Positions 1 to 7,391 of a DNA stretch of 43,407 nucleotides are shown one piece after another. The notes beneath the pieces are model-generated. The model saw nothing but the letters and a program-made list of their open reading frames with translations. It did no database searches and was not told the origin of the DNA. This DNA comes from an uncultured Spartobacteria bacterium (GTDB lineage Bacteria > Verrucomicrobiota > Verrucomicrobiia > Chthoniobacterales > Terrimicrobiaceae), in NCBI GenBank assembly GCA_937919825.1, contig CALFPA010000030.1, positions 1 through 43,407 on the forward strand. Reading direction: 5' to 3'. Position numbers and translations under genes: made by a program. Position 1 is the first letter of the stretch; each line of letters opens with the position of its first letter.

Positions 1-2
1 CA

Positions 3-497
3 CTCACCCTCCGACCAGCCACTGTTTGCGGATGGTCACCGCGCCTGCGCCTCGATCTGTCCGTCAACATCCTGACCAATCACGCCGTCAACAAAAACAA
101 GATCACCGTTTTCGGTGGTGCCCAGCTCCGCCCGAATTTCCATGTGCGCGATTGCGCCGAGCTTTATGTGAAATGCCTCGCCCTGCCTGCCGAGCAAATC
201 GACGGCAAGGTTTTCAATGCCGGCTACCAAAACCTCTCCCTCGATGCCATCGCTGACAAAGTCCGCGACATCGTCGGCTCGCATGTCGAAATCGCCCACA
301 CGCCCACGGACGACAATCGCTCCTACCACATCTCTTCGGAAAAAATCCTCCGCGAGCTCGTCTACTCTCCGCGCTTCACCATCGAAGATGCCATCCGCGA
401 ACTCGTCGAAGCCTTCCGCGCCGGAAAAATCCCCGATTCCTTCACGAATCCGCTCTATTTTAACATCAAGCGAATGCAGAAGATCAACCTGCGCTAA
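3..497 (+). CDS. NAD-dependent nucleotide-sugar epimerase/dehydratase, C-terminal part (partial)
   Basis: The reading frame is open from the left edge of the window, so the N-terminal Rossmann fold with the NAD-binding glycines and the YxxxK active site lies outside. What remains is about 164 residues of the substrate-binding half of an extended SDR. It contains the stretch LRPATVCGWSPRLRLD, typical of the nucleotide-sugar contact region, and then FGGAQLRPNFHVRDCAELY, which matches the conserved 'RP..HV.D.A' segment of sugar epimerases. The family uses NAD to epimerise or dehydrate UDP-, GDP- or dTDP-sugars in the cytoplasm. The stop is followed within 10 bases by the next gene, so the two may be cotranscribed. 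The exact substrate cannot be told from this fragment. I am confident of the superfamily only. Confidence 0.85.
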   Translation, partial: LTLRPATVCGWSPRLRLDLSVNILTNHAVNKNKITVFGGAQLRPNFHVRDCAELYVKCLALPAEQIDGKVFNAGYQNLSLDAIADKVRDIVGSHVEIAHTPTDDNRSYHISSEKILRELVYSPRFTIEDAIRELVEAFRAGKIPDSFTNPLYFNIKRMQKINLR

Positions 498-506
498 TTG
501 CGCGCC

Positions 507-1544
507 ATGACCTCCAGCCTGAATTCGGTTTCCTCGCCCTCGTTCAAGGCTGTGGATTGGGATGGCTCGAGCCTCATTCTTCTTGATCAAACCCTGCTTC
601 CCGGTGAGGAAAAATACAATGCCTACTCGGATGCGGCTTCGATTGTGGATGCCATCCAGCGCCTTGTGGTTCGAGGGGCTCCGGCCATCGGTGTGGCGGG
701 GGCTTTTGGGGTGGTCATTGCCATGGATGAGGCCGAACGTTTGGCTTTGCCGGCAAGTCAGTGGGACCGCTTGATTGATTCCATCCGCGATGCTCGGCCG
801 ACGGCTGTGAACCTCGCTTGGGCAGTCGAACGGGTCAGAAAATTTGTGCCTCAAGGCCGGGAGGCGGTGCTCGGGGAGGCTTTGAAATTAGCCGAGGAGG
901 AGCGGCTTTCCGCAAGCAGAATGTCGGCGATTGGCGCTGATTGGATTTATAGTCGGCTTGGAAAAAAACCGCTGAACCTCCTTACGCACTGCAACACGGG
1001 TTCGCTCGCTACCACAGGGAGCGGCACGGCGCTCGGGGTGGTGAAGGAACTCCACGCGCGCGGATTCGTAAGAGAGGTTTTTGCGGATGAAACCCGACCA
1101 CTTTTGCAGGGAAGTCGTTTAACGGCCTGGGAACTCGCCAAATCGGGAATCCCCTATCGAATTCTCGCCGACGGCGCAGCGGCCATGGCGATCCTTGGAG
1201 GGAAAATTGATGCGGCTTTGATCGGGGCGGACCGCATTGCTCGGAATGGCGACACGGCGAATAAAATCGGATCGCTGGGCGTGGCTCTGGCCTGTCGCGA
1301 AGCGGGTATTCCTTTCCTCGTGGTCGCTCCGGAATCAACGGTTGACCGAGGCATCCCCGATGGCGGGGAGATCCATATCGAAATGCGCGCTGACGAGGAA
1401 TTGGCATTTTTCCGAGGCATTCCTGTCGCGCCGCCGGGTGCCCGAGCCTACAACCCCGCTTTTGATGTCACGCCGGCGCGCTTCATCAGCGCGGTCATTA
1501 CCGACATCAAGGCCTACGAGGTATCGAAAGGGGAGAAATTGTGA
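507..1544 (+). CDS. mtnA: Methylthioribose-1-phosphate isomerase (MtnA family)
   Basis: MtnA isomerises 5-methylthioribose-1-phosphate to methylthioribulose-1-phosphate in the methionine salvage pathway; relatives in the eIF2B/MtnA fold act on other sugar 1-phosphates. The 345-residue protein has the family length and motifs: VVRGAPAIGVAGAFG (about 54-68), THCNTGSLATTGSGTALG with the catalytic Cys162, ADETRPLLQGSRLTAWE, and IGADRIARNGDTANKIG with the catalytic Asp242. I chose the ATG at 507; a TTG at 498 would add only three residues. It starts 9 bases after the epimerase stop and ends 10 bases before the convergent E1 beta gene. No other salvage gene (mtnB, mtnC, mtnD, mtnK or a nucleosidase) is in the window, so its place beside sugar and E1 genes leaves the true substrate open. 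Confidence 0.93.
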   Translation: MTSSLNSVSSPSFKAVDWDGSSLILLDQTLLPGEEKYNAYSDAASIVDAIQRLVVRGAPAIGVAGAFGVVIAMDEAERLALPASQWDRLIDSIRDARPTAVNLAWAVERVRKFVPQGREAVLGEALKLAEEERLSASRMSAIGADWIYSRLGKKPLNLLTHCNTGSLATTGSGTALGVVKELHARGFVREVFADETRPLLQGSRLTAWELAKSGIPYRILADGAAAMAILGGKIDAALIGADRIARNGDTANKIGSLGVALACREAGIPFLVVAPESTVDRGIPDGGEIHIEMRADEELAFFRGIPVAPPGARAYNPAFDVTPARFISAVITDIKAYEVSKGEKL

Positions 1545-1554
1545 AATCTCGCCG

Positions 1555-2538
1555 TCAGGATTTCTTCAAAGTTCCTCGGACCGCCTCGGCGATTTCCTGC
1601 TCGCCGGGGTAATACAGTTTTTCCAAAGCCATGCTCATGGGAGTATGGCTGTCGGGGAAGTTGACGCGAACCGGGGGTGACTTCAGTCCAGACGCCGGAT
1701 TTTCCGCCACGGCGGCAATGATCTCTGCGGCGGCTCCAAAGGACTGCCAACCGGGTTCCGCGACGACCAGATGCCCGGTTTTTGAAACCGATTCCAAAAT
1801 TGCCGGCCGATCCAGTGGCGAAATCGTGCGGGGATCGATGACTTCAACGGAAATTCCCTCTTGGGCGAGAATCTCGGCGGCGCGCATGGCTGGCGGCACC
1901 ATGGAACCCAACGCCACCAGCGTGGCATCCCGGCCCACACGTCGGATCAGAGCTTTGCCGAATCTCACCCGGTAGGGTTTTTCAGGCACTTCCTCTTTCA
2001 TCGAAAACAAGCCCCGGCCCTCGATGATAATCGTCGGGTCCTCGCCGAAGATGCTTTCGAGTAACAGACCCTTCGCATCGAAGGCCGTGGCGGGCATGGC
2101 CACGCGCAAACCGGGAAGATGAGCGAACCATGCGTGCAGACTTTTCGAATGTTGAGGGCCTTGTCCCCAGCCTTTGCCCACGATGGCGCGGATGGTCACG
2201 GGAACACCGGATTTTCCGTTGGATTTAAATCTCCAGAGCGCGAGCCAGTTCGTGATCGCATCCATGGAGTAGATCATAAAGTCCAACCGCTGGTGGCAAA
2301 CCACCGGACGCAAACCTGTCAATGCAGCCCCCAGCGCGGCGGCGGTCATCAAATTCTCGGAAACGGGATAATCCTGCACCCGGTCGGCTCCGTGCTTTTC
2401 TGCAAGGCCTGTGGTGGTTCCAAAAATACCGGAGGGCGTGTCCACCAATTGGCCGAGCACAATCACTTGGTCGGAGAGCCCCAAGGCTTGATCCGTGGCC
2501 TCGCGAATGGCCTCAGCGTAGGAGATCGATCGATTCAT
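1555..2538 (-). CDS. 2-oxoacid dehydrogenase E1 beta subunit (transketolase-like pyrimidine-binding and C-terminal domains)
   Basis: This 327-residue protein is the beta half of an alpha2beta2 thiamine-diphosphate E1 enzyme (pyruvate, branched-chain or acetoin type). The start MNRSISYAEAIREATDQAL is the usual opening of these subunits; the frame is open further upstream but that part overlaps the alpha gene and is not conserved. The pyrimidine-binding domain comes first, with a SENLMTAAALGAALTGLRPV segment corresponding to the usual 'E..i.g.a.G.A..G.rPv'. The C-terminal transketolase domain includes EVIDPRTISPLD. It begins 8 bases after the alpha gene on the same strand. No lipoyl E2 or E3 gene lies nearby, so the pair may act without the usual complex or share one encoded elsewhere. 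Substrate unknown. Confidence 0.9.
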   Translation of the reverse strand: MNRSISYAEAIREATDQALGLSDQVIVLGQLVDTPSGIFGTTTGLAEKHGADRVQDYPVSENLMTAAALGAALTGLRPVVCHQRLDFMIYSMDAITNWLALWRFKSNGKSGVPVTIRAIVGKGWGQGPQHSKSLHAWFAHLPGLRVAMPATAFDAKGLLLESIFGEDPTIIIEGRGLFSMKEEVPEKPYRVRFGKALIRRVGRDATLVALGSMVPPAMRAAEILAQEGISVEVIDPRTISPLDRPAILESVSKTGHLVVAEPGWQSFGAAAEIIAAVAENPASGLKSPPVRVNFPDSHTPMSMALEKLYYPGEQEIAEAVRGTLKKS

Positions 2539-2546
2539 TCGTGGGA

Positions 2547-3668
2547 TCAGTAGGGAGCCAGCTTGGCTTCGCCTTGGGACGGGTTGAAGTCGGTGGATTC
2601 CTCCTCGGCCAGCAAGGCGTCGGCGACCGGCGTGGCATTTGAAAAATTTCTGGAGTGCCAATTCGCCTCGGAGGGAAACGGGCTGGCCTTGGCGAAAGCA
2701 AAGCATTCGGCAATCTCGCCGGCGATTTCGGATTCCATTTGGGAAACCTCGCCGTTATCGATCCAGTCAAGCTTCTCGAGCTTTTGGCGAAGAAGACTGA
2801 TGGGGCAGTTTCTTTTCCAAAAATCGATTTCACGCTGCGGTCTGTATTTGTTGAACCCGTCGTCCTCCGGACCGACATGGCTGTTCCAGCGATAGGTGTA
2901 GGCCTCGACCAGCATCGGGCCGGAGCCATTCCGCACAGAGTTCACAGCCTGGCTCAAAGTTTTCCAGACGAGCGGTGCATCGTTGCCAAAGAGACTTTGC
3001 GATTTGACTCCGAAAGGAGCAACGCGTTCGGCGATGTTGTCGGTTTGTTGGCGTTTCAGTTGATCGGAAAATGTCGCGTAGCGGTTGTTTTCAACAACAA
3101 AAAGGATGGGCAGGCTTTTGGCTCCCGCGTGGTTTACCGCTTCCCAAAAGGCTCCCTCATCCGTGGCCCCCTCTCCGAATCCCGCCACGCTGATGCCTTT
3201 GGCTTTCTGATGTTGCAGCCCGAAGGCCGCGCCTGCGGCGATGCAAACGGCACCCGCTAAAATCGCCCCGCCAAAAAATCGACTCTCCGTGTGCGAGATG
3301 TCTTGCGAACCGGCCAAGCCGCCATTGGCTCCGGTGGCACGGCCGTAGATTTCCGCAAAAAGCTCCCGCAGCGGAGCCCCCTTGGCGAAGTAGTAGCCAT
3401 GCGTTCGGTGGTGACTGAAGAGGTAATCCTCGGGTTTCAGTAAAAGTGACAATGCCGCAGGCACAGCTTCCTGGCCGATGCAGAAATGGATCGGGCATCG
3501 CATCTCGTCGGCAGGATGGTATTGCGCGATCAGTGCTTCTTCCATCCGGCGCAGACGAAGCATTTGGCGTAAAAGGTCGAGTGAGATTTCCCGACCAGCC
3601 AGCGAAGGATCGACTAAATCATAGTCGCCATTTTCAATAATCGCTCCGTGTGACAGCCGAATTTTCAA
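2547..3668 (-). CDS. 2-oxoacid dehydrogenase E1 alpha subunit (thiamine diphosphate binding)
   Basis: The 373-residue protein binds the pyrophosphate side of ThDP and pairs with the beta subunit just downstream. Visible landmarks are IGQEAVPAAL (about 65-74), SHHRTHGYYFAKG (85-97, the usual 'YR.HG..la.G'), and the ThDP motif region GFGEGATDEGAFWEAVNHA (163-181) ending with VVENNRYATFS (191-201). The classical GDG motif reads GEG, so the magnesium-binding Asp is Glu166. The N terminus carries about 30 residues before the family core. The start at 3668 is TTG; no better start precedes the conserved core. It is divergent from the unknown gene at 3769 across about 100 bases. With no E2 or E3 present, a non-classical reaction (for example acyl transfer or decarboxylation in sugar or acetoin chemistry) is possible but unproven. 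Confidence 0.9.
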   Translation of the reverse strand: MKIRLSHGAIIENGDYDLVDPSLAGREISLDLLRQMLRLRRMEEALIAQYHPADEMRCPIHFCIGQEAVPAALSLLLKPEDYLFSHHRTHGYYFAKGAPLRELFAEIYGRATGANGGLAGSQDISHTESRFFGGAILAGAVCIAAGAAFGLQHQKAKGISVAGFGEGATDEGAFWEAVNHAGAKSLPILFVVENNRYATFSDQLKRQQTDNIAERVAPFGVKSQSLFGNDAPLVWKTLSQAVNSVRNGSGPMLVEAYTYRWNSHVGPEDDGFNKYRPQREIDFWKRNCPISLLRQKLEKLDWIDNGEVSQMESEIAGEIAECFAFAKASPFPSEANWHSRNFSNATPVADALLAEEESTDFNPSQGEAKLAPY

Positions 3669-3738
3669 GTGGGTTGAAACTGACGGCCAAATGCGTTGAT
3701 TTCAAGCCGACCGCGAAAAAATTTGCCATCGCGGCGAT

Positions 3739-3757
3739 GGTGATGGATAGGATCACC
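3739..3757. promoter_or_regulatory. Dyad symmetry in the divergent intergenic region (possible operator or hairpin)
   Basis: GGTGAT and ATCACC form a 6-base inverted repeat with a 7-base spacer, ending 11 bases before the ATG at 3769. It lies in the roughly 100-base gap between the divergent E1 alpha gene and the unknown gene. It could be a regulator site or an mRNA hairpin near the start. A 6-base dyad can arise by chance. Confidence 0.2.
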
Positions 3758-3768
3758 GACTTTTACCA

Positions 3769-4824
3769 ATGGAAAATACCTCGCCCACGATTTGCTACGA
3801 GGATCTCGTCTCCGCCTACTCGAACAACTTGGAGGTCCAAACTCGGGGATTCAGCGCAGGGCTTTCCTGGCTGGAGAGCTGGGTGCCCGACGACGATTTG
3901 CTTTCGAGCCTGGCCAATCTGGTGGAGGCCGCTCAGATCGGCGGGATGGATGCGATTGGCGTTGAATTTGATCCTCAAACCCTTGGGAGCGAATCTCCTG
4001 AAAGCATCGCCCAAAAACTCTCCCACCTCTCTAGCATCACTTTTAGCAACGGCGGAGGCAAAGTGAGTTTGCACTTCGGCAAACTTAACGAGTCTTCGAA
4101 GTTTTCCGATGTTCGGGATTACTACAAATCGGCCCTCCGCGACCGAGGCGCCCATCTGGGCTATTTAAAAGCGCCGCCATCGGGCGCTGTTTCTTTTGAA
4201 AATGCGGATGGAGTTCTTTGGCTCACCCAACCGGAAGGCAAGGGCGGTGTCGAGGCGGCGGGTTACCTGCCTGCCTCTGAAGCGCCCCCCTCGCTCATTT
4301 CTGCGGTGGATTGCCTTTGCGAAATTCTTATTGGCCTGCCTCTTCTCGAAATTCGCGAACACGCTCTTGTCAGGCTGGAGCATGGCTTGCGCGACCCCGC
4401 CAAAACTCCTCCTGTGCAAGGCATCGTCCTTCCGCAAAACGCGGATCCGATTTTTGCCCGAGTCAAAAAACTTCTGTCGGGTTTGCTCGCAAAAACGGGA
4501 ATTTCAGCAGTCAAGGAAACCAATTTTTTCGACAGCGGCACATCCGCTCATTGGAAGTCCCTGCCTGCCGAGGCGCGTGAATCCGCCTGCCAGAAAGCCG
4601 TGGATGCCGCCTCTCTTTCACTGCTCGGTTACGAGCACGGCATCCGGGTCATCGATGCCCGCAAATCCTACGCAGTCACCATCAAGTTCGAAGGGGACGC
4701 CCCCGTGGCCGCCAAGCGCCGTGCAGCCTTGGAAATCGAGAAAATTCTCCGAAAAAATTTCGACCCGCGCATCGAGGTTTTCAGCCTCGAAATGAAAGAT
4801 GCAAGTCAGCTCCGGAGATTGTAA
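3769..4824 (+). CDS. Uncharacterised 351-residue protein paired with a radical SAM enzyme
   Basis: I do not recognise this protein. It has no signal peptide or clear membrane helix, so it is probably cytosolic. The N-terminal part (1-150) is mixed and polar. The middle (about 175-240) has a conserved look, with a double-cysteine segment VDCLCEILIGLP followed by RLEHGLRDP and QGIVLPQNADPIFARVKKLL. The C-terminal 60 residues are charged and include DARKSYAVTIKFEGDAP. It begins at an ATG about 100 bases from the divergent E1 alpha gene and ends 33 bases before the radical SAM gene on the same strand, which suggests an operon. It could be a substrate-handling or partner protein for that enzyme, but this is inference from position alone. 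Confidence 0.75.
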   Translation: MENTSPTICYEDLVSAYSNNLEVQTRGFSAGLSWLESWVPDDDLLSSLANLVEAAQIGGMDAIGVEFDPQTLGSESPESIAQKLSHLSSITFSNGGGKVSLHFGKLNESSKFSDVRDYYKSALRDRGAHLGYLKAPPSGAVSFENADGVLWLTQPEGKGGVEAAGYLPASEAPPSLISAVDCLCEILIGLPLLEIREHALVRLEHGLRDPAKTPPVQGIVLPQNADPIFARVKKLLSGLLAKTGISAVKETNFFDSGTSAHWKSLPAEARESACQKAVDAASLSLLGYEHGIRVIDARKSYAVTIKFEGDAPVAAKRRAALEIEKILRKNFDPRIEVFSLEMKDASQLRRL

Positions 4825-4857
4825 GTTCTCTCCAAACCCTAGCCCCATCATAAAATC

Positions 4858-5982
4858 ATGAGCGCCCTTCTTGAAGACCATGTTGACCGTTTGATCCTCG
4901 ATGGAACCAAAATCGGATGGCACACCGAGCGTGTCCGCGACTGGATGGATGGCAAGCGCGTTGCACCAGTCACGATCGACATGGCGCTCACGCGCAGTTG
5001 CAATTACGGCTGCCACTACTGCTACGCCATGCTCCAGGAAAACGACCGGAGTTCTATCAACAAGGAAGTCATCACGGCCTTCCTTGATGATTGCGCGGAG
5101 ATCGGAGTGAAGGGCATCAGCCTGGTTTCCGATGGCGAAAGCACCATCTCGCCCGTTTTCATGCACACTTGCAAATATGGGCATGAAAAGGGGCTCTCGA
5201 TGGCCTGCGGCACAAACGGCTTCGTGCTCACAAAAAGCAAATCCGAGCAACTCCTCCCACATCTCACCTACCTCCGGATCAACATCTCCGCCGGCGAGAA
5301 AAAACGCTACGCCGAGATCATGGGCGTGAAAGAGGAATGGTTCGACCGCATCGTTCAAAACATCACCGACATGGTCGCTGTGAAGCGCCGCGATAAGCTC
5401 ACTTGCACCATCGGTCTTCAAATGGTGCTCATGCCGGAGTATGCCGACCAGATTCTCCCTCTCGCCCGTCTCGGAAAGGAACTTGGCGTCGATTATCTCG
5501 TCATCAAGCACTGCAGCGACAACGAAGACGGGGACTTGGGCGTCAACTACAGCGGCTACTCCAGCCTGTATGGACTTCTTCGCGAGGCCGAGGCCCTCTC
5601 CACGGAAACCTATCAGTGCACCGTGAAGTGGAGCAAAATCGAAGCCTCTGGCACTCGCAGCTACCAACGGTGCTATGGCGCGCCTTTCCTCCTCCAAATT
5701 TCCGGCTCCGGACTCGTGGCCCCCTGCGGAATGCTTTTCAACGAGAAATACAAGAAGTTCCATATCGGCAACATTTGCGAGGAGCGGTTTAAGGACATTT
5801 GGGCCAGCGACCGCTATTGGGAGGTCATGAACTACCTCGCCAGCCCCGAGTTCAATGCCCAAAAAATGTGCGGCAGCCTCTGCCTTCAGCACAAAGTCAA
5901 CGAAGCCTTGGACAAACTCGTGAAAGGCGAGGGGGCACTCGCTCCAGCCACTGGTTCAGTCCAGCATGTGAACTTTATTTGA
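4858..5982 (+). CDS. Radical SAM/SPASM-type iron-sulfur enzyme
   Basis: The 374-residue protein has the radical SAM cluster motif SCNYGCHYCYA, with Cys48, Cys52 and Cys55 (CX3CX2C) that would bind a [4Fe-4S] cluster and SAM. Beta-strand landmarks follow: KGISLVSDGESTISP (the 'GGE' region, here DGE) and ACGTNGFVL. The C-terminal third has a cysteine-rich SPASM-like domain, with CYGAPFLLQISGSG, VAPCGMLFN, HIGNICEERFKDIWAS and MCGSLCLQH, probably holding auxiliary cluster ligands. Such enzymes modify peptides, sugars or cofactors by radical chemistry. The start is ATG, 33 bases after the unknown 351-residue gene. No short precursor peptide gene was found beside it, so a sugar or small-molecule substrate in a polysaccharide-like setting is as likely as a RiPP. 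Confidence 0.9.
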   Translation: MSALLEDHVDRLILDGTKIGWHTERVRDWMDGKRVAPVTIDMALTRSCNYGCHYCYAMLQENDRSSINKEVITAFLDDCAEIGVKGISLVSDGESTISPVFMHTCKYGHEKGLSMACGTNGFVLTKSKSEQLLPHLTYLRINISAGEKKRYAEIMGVKEEWFDRIVQNITDMVAVKRRDKLTCTIGLQMVLMPEYADQILPLARLGKELGVDYLVIKHCSDNEDGDLGVNYSGYSSLYGLLREAEALSTETYQCTVKWSKIEASGTRSYQRCYGAPFLLQISGSGLVAPCGMLFNEKYKKFHIGNICEERFKDIWASDRYWEVMNYLASPEFNAQKMCGSLCLQHKVNEALDKLVKGEGALAPATGSVQHVNFI

Positions 5983-6013
5983 GTTGGTCTTTATTGACTT
6001 TCTGAATTTTAAT

Positions 6014-6029
6014 ATACATCATAATGTAT
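6014..6029. promoter_or_regulatory. Palindrome over the start of vapB: candidate antitoxin operator
   Basis: ATACAT and ATGTAT form a perfect 6-base inverted repeat with the spacer CATA; the right arm overlaps the first two bases of the antitoxin ATG at 6028. A -35-like TTGACT lies at 5995-6000 and AT-rich -10-like sequences lie between 6013 and 6025. Ribbon-helix-helix antitoxins usually repress their own operon at such palindromes. No Shine-Dalgarno sequence is visible, so the message may be almost leaderless. Confidence 0.45.
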
Positions 6030-6261
6030 GATTAGAACTCAAATTTACCTTACCGACGAGGAAAGTGCCTCGATTGTTCGAATTAGTAAAAGTTTAGGAC
6101 ACGGAAAAAGTCAGATTATTCGTCAGGCGATTGATGAGTTTATCCAGCGCCGTGATTCCAACAAGCGACTAAAAGCGCTACAGGCCGCCCGAGGAATGTG
6201 GGCCGACCATCAAAGCCTTCCTGATACAAGAGCCATGAGGGCTTCTTTTGACCGATTCTAA
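6028..6261 (+). CDS. vapB: VapB-type ribbon-helix-helix antitoxin
   Basis: The 77-residue protein starts with the strand IRTQIYLTDEESASIV and then a helix-turn-helix-like segment SLGHGKSQIIRQAIDEFIQRR (about 20-40), the pattern of a dimeric ribbon-helix-helix DNA-binding domain. The C-terminal tail (about 45-77), with WADHQSLPDTRAMRASFDRF, is the usual toxin-wrapping part. It is followed by the PIN toxin with a one-base TAATG overlap, so translation is coupled. The base composition here is more AT-rich than the genes on either side. The family neutralises the toxin and represses the operon together with it. Confidence 0.85.
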   Translation: MIRTQIYLTDEESASIVRISKSLGHGKSQIIRQAIDEFIQRRDSNKRLKALQAARGMWADHQSLPDTRAMRASFDRF

Positions 6262-6650
6262 TGGCTAAGTTGCTTGATACCGATATTTTAATAGACTACC
6301 TCCGGGGGCATCCAGAAGCTGTAGTCTATGTTGAAGCGAATATCTCGGAATCATTCGTTTCAGCCATAAATATCGCGGAACTTTATCAAGGAGTTCGCAA
6401 CGGGGATGAACAAACCAGATTGGGGAAAATGATTTCGGCACTCACATCACTTCCTCTCACATCTGGCATTGCAGAGCGTGGGGGTCTCTATTCCCGAGAC
6501 TATCGCCCATCTCATGGCTGTGGACTTGCGGATTGTCTGATCGCAGCGACTGCGGATCTCCATGGGCTCAGCTTGGTAACATTGAATGCCAAGCATTTTC
6601 CGATGCTGGAAGATGTTGAAGCTCCATACCGAAAGCTGCCCCGTGAATGA
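6261..6650 (+). CDS. vapC: VapC-type PIN-domain toxin (ribonuclease)
   Basis: The 129-residue protein has the PIN fold acidic residues: Asp6/Asp8 in LLDTDILIDYL, Glu40 in SAINIAELYQGV, and Asp91 in GLADCLIAATADLHG, followed by the typical LVTLNAKHF strand. VapC toxins are magnesium-dependent RNases that cut tRNA or rRNA when freed from VapB. All catalytic residues seem present, so the toxin is probably active. It sits in the AT-rich stretch between the radical SAM gene and the glycosyltransferase, consistent with transfer. Confidence 0.9.
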   Translation: MAKLLDTDILIDYLRGHPEAVVYVEANISESFVSAINIAELYQGVRNGDEQTRLGKMISALTSLPLTSGIAERGGLYSRDYRPSHGCGLADCLIAATADLHGLSLVTLNAKHFPMLEDVEAPYRKLPRE

Positions 6651-6668
6651 AGGCAGAGGACTCATCGG

Positions 6669-7391
6669 TTGCGATTTTTAAAGAATAATAGCTACCAACG
6701 AATTGTGAAAGACGGCCTCTCCATAATCATTCCTGCTTACAACGAGGAAAAAACCTTGGCCGCCTCTGTTGAAGCCGCCTGCGCTGCGGCAACCGCAGTC
6801 GGTTCTGATTTCGAAATTCTGATTGTTAACGACTGCAGCACCGACCAAACAGCCTTGGTCGCGGCGGAAGTAGAGTCGACAAACGGCCGAGTCCGTGCCC
6901 TTTCAAATCCAACCAATCTTGGAATGGGTGGTGCTTTCAAGACCGGATTACAGGAAGCCAACTTCTCCCATGCCATGGTTTTCCCAGCCGACAACGAACA
7001 TCCCGTTGACGGCGTTCTTCCGATCCTCCAAGCTCGAGGCAAGGCAGATATCATTATTCCTTATGTCACCAACCCAGAAATCCGGGCCCGACACCGCCGG
7101 GTGATTTCTTGGTGTTATGTATTATTGGTAAACTTCCTCTTCGGACAGAAAATTCCCTACTACAACGGACTGGTCCTCCAGCGAACTGACCTCCTCCGCT
7201 CCATCAGCATCGAAACCAACAGCTTCTCATTTCAAACGGAAGCGATCCTCAAACTTCTTAAGAAAAAAACGACCTGGATGGCCGTAGGTGTCCCGCTTCA
7301 CCAACCGAGCCATTCGAAAACAAAGGCGTTTCGGGTTAAGAATATTTTTGGAGTCATTGCGACTATAATAAGACTTCGCGCAAGCATCTAA
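6669..7391 (+). CDS. Family 2 glycosyltransferase
   Basis: The protein has the GT-A fold opening LSIIIPAYNEEKTLAASVEA, the strand EILIVNDCSTDQTA, and NLGMGGAFKTGLQEA, all typical of GT2 enzymes of the dolichol-phosphate-mannose/undecaprenyl-phosphate sugar type. The expected DxD metal motif appears as PADNEH (about 106-111). A hydrophobic stretch near 145-157 (WCYVLLVNFLFG) may be a membrane association. The given start is TTG at 6669; a GTG at 6705 gives VKDGLSIIIPAYNEE, a more usual start for the family, and neither has a good ribosome site. It starts about 20 bases after vapC and converges on the decayed membrane-protein gene, whose stop it overlaps. Sugar donor unknown. Confidence 0.85.
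   Translation: MRFLKNNSYQRIVKDGLSIIIPAYNEEKTLAASVEAACAAATAVGSDFEILIVNDCSTDQTALVAAEVESTNGRVRALSNPTNLGMGGAFKTGLQEANFSHAMVFPADNEHPVDGVLPILQARGKADIIIPYVTNPEIRARHRRVISWCYVLLVNFLFGQKIPYYNGLVLQRTDLLRSISIETNSFSFQTEAILKLLKKKTTWMAVGVPLHQPSHSKTKAFRVKNIFGVIATIIRLRASI

Noticed and set aside
4618-5892. A 424-codon open frame on the minus strand opposite the radical SAM gene
   Set aside because: It mirrors a clear radical SAM gene with cluster motif, and its product shows no domain; it is a GC-driven shadow.
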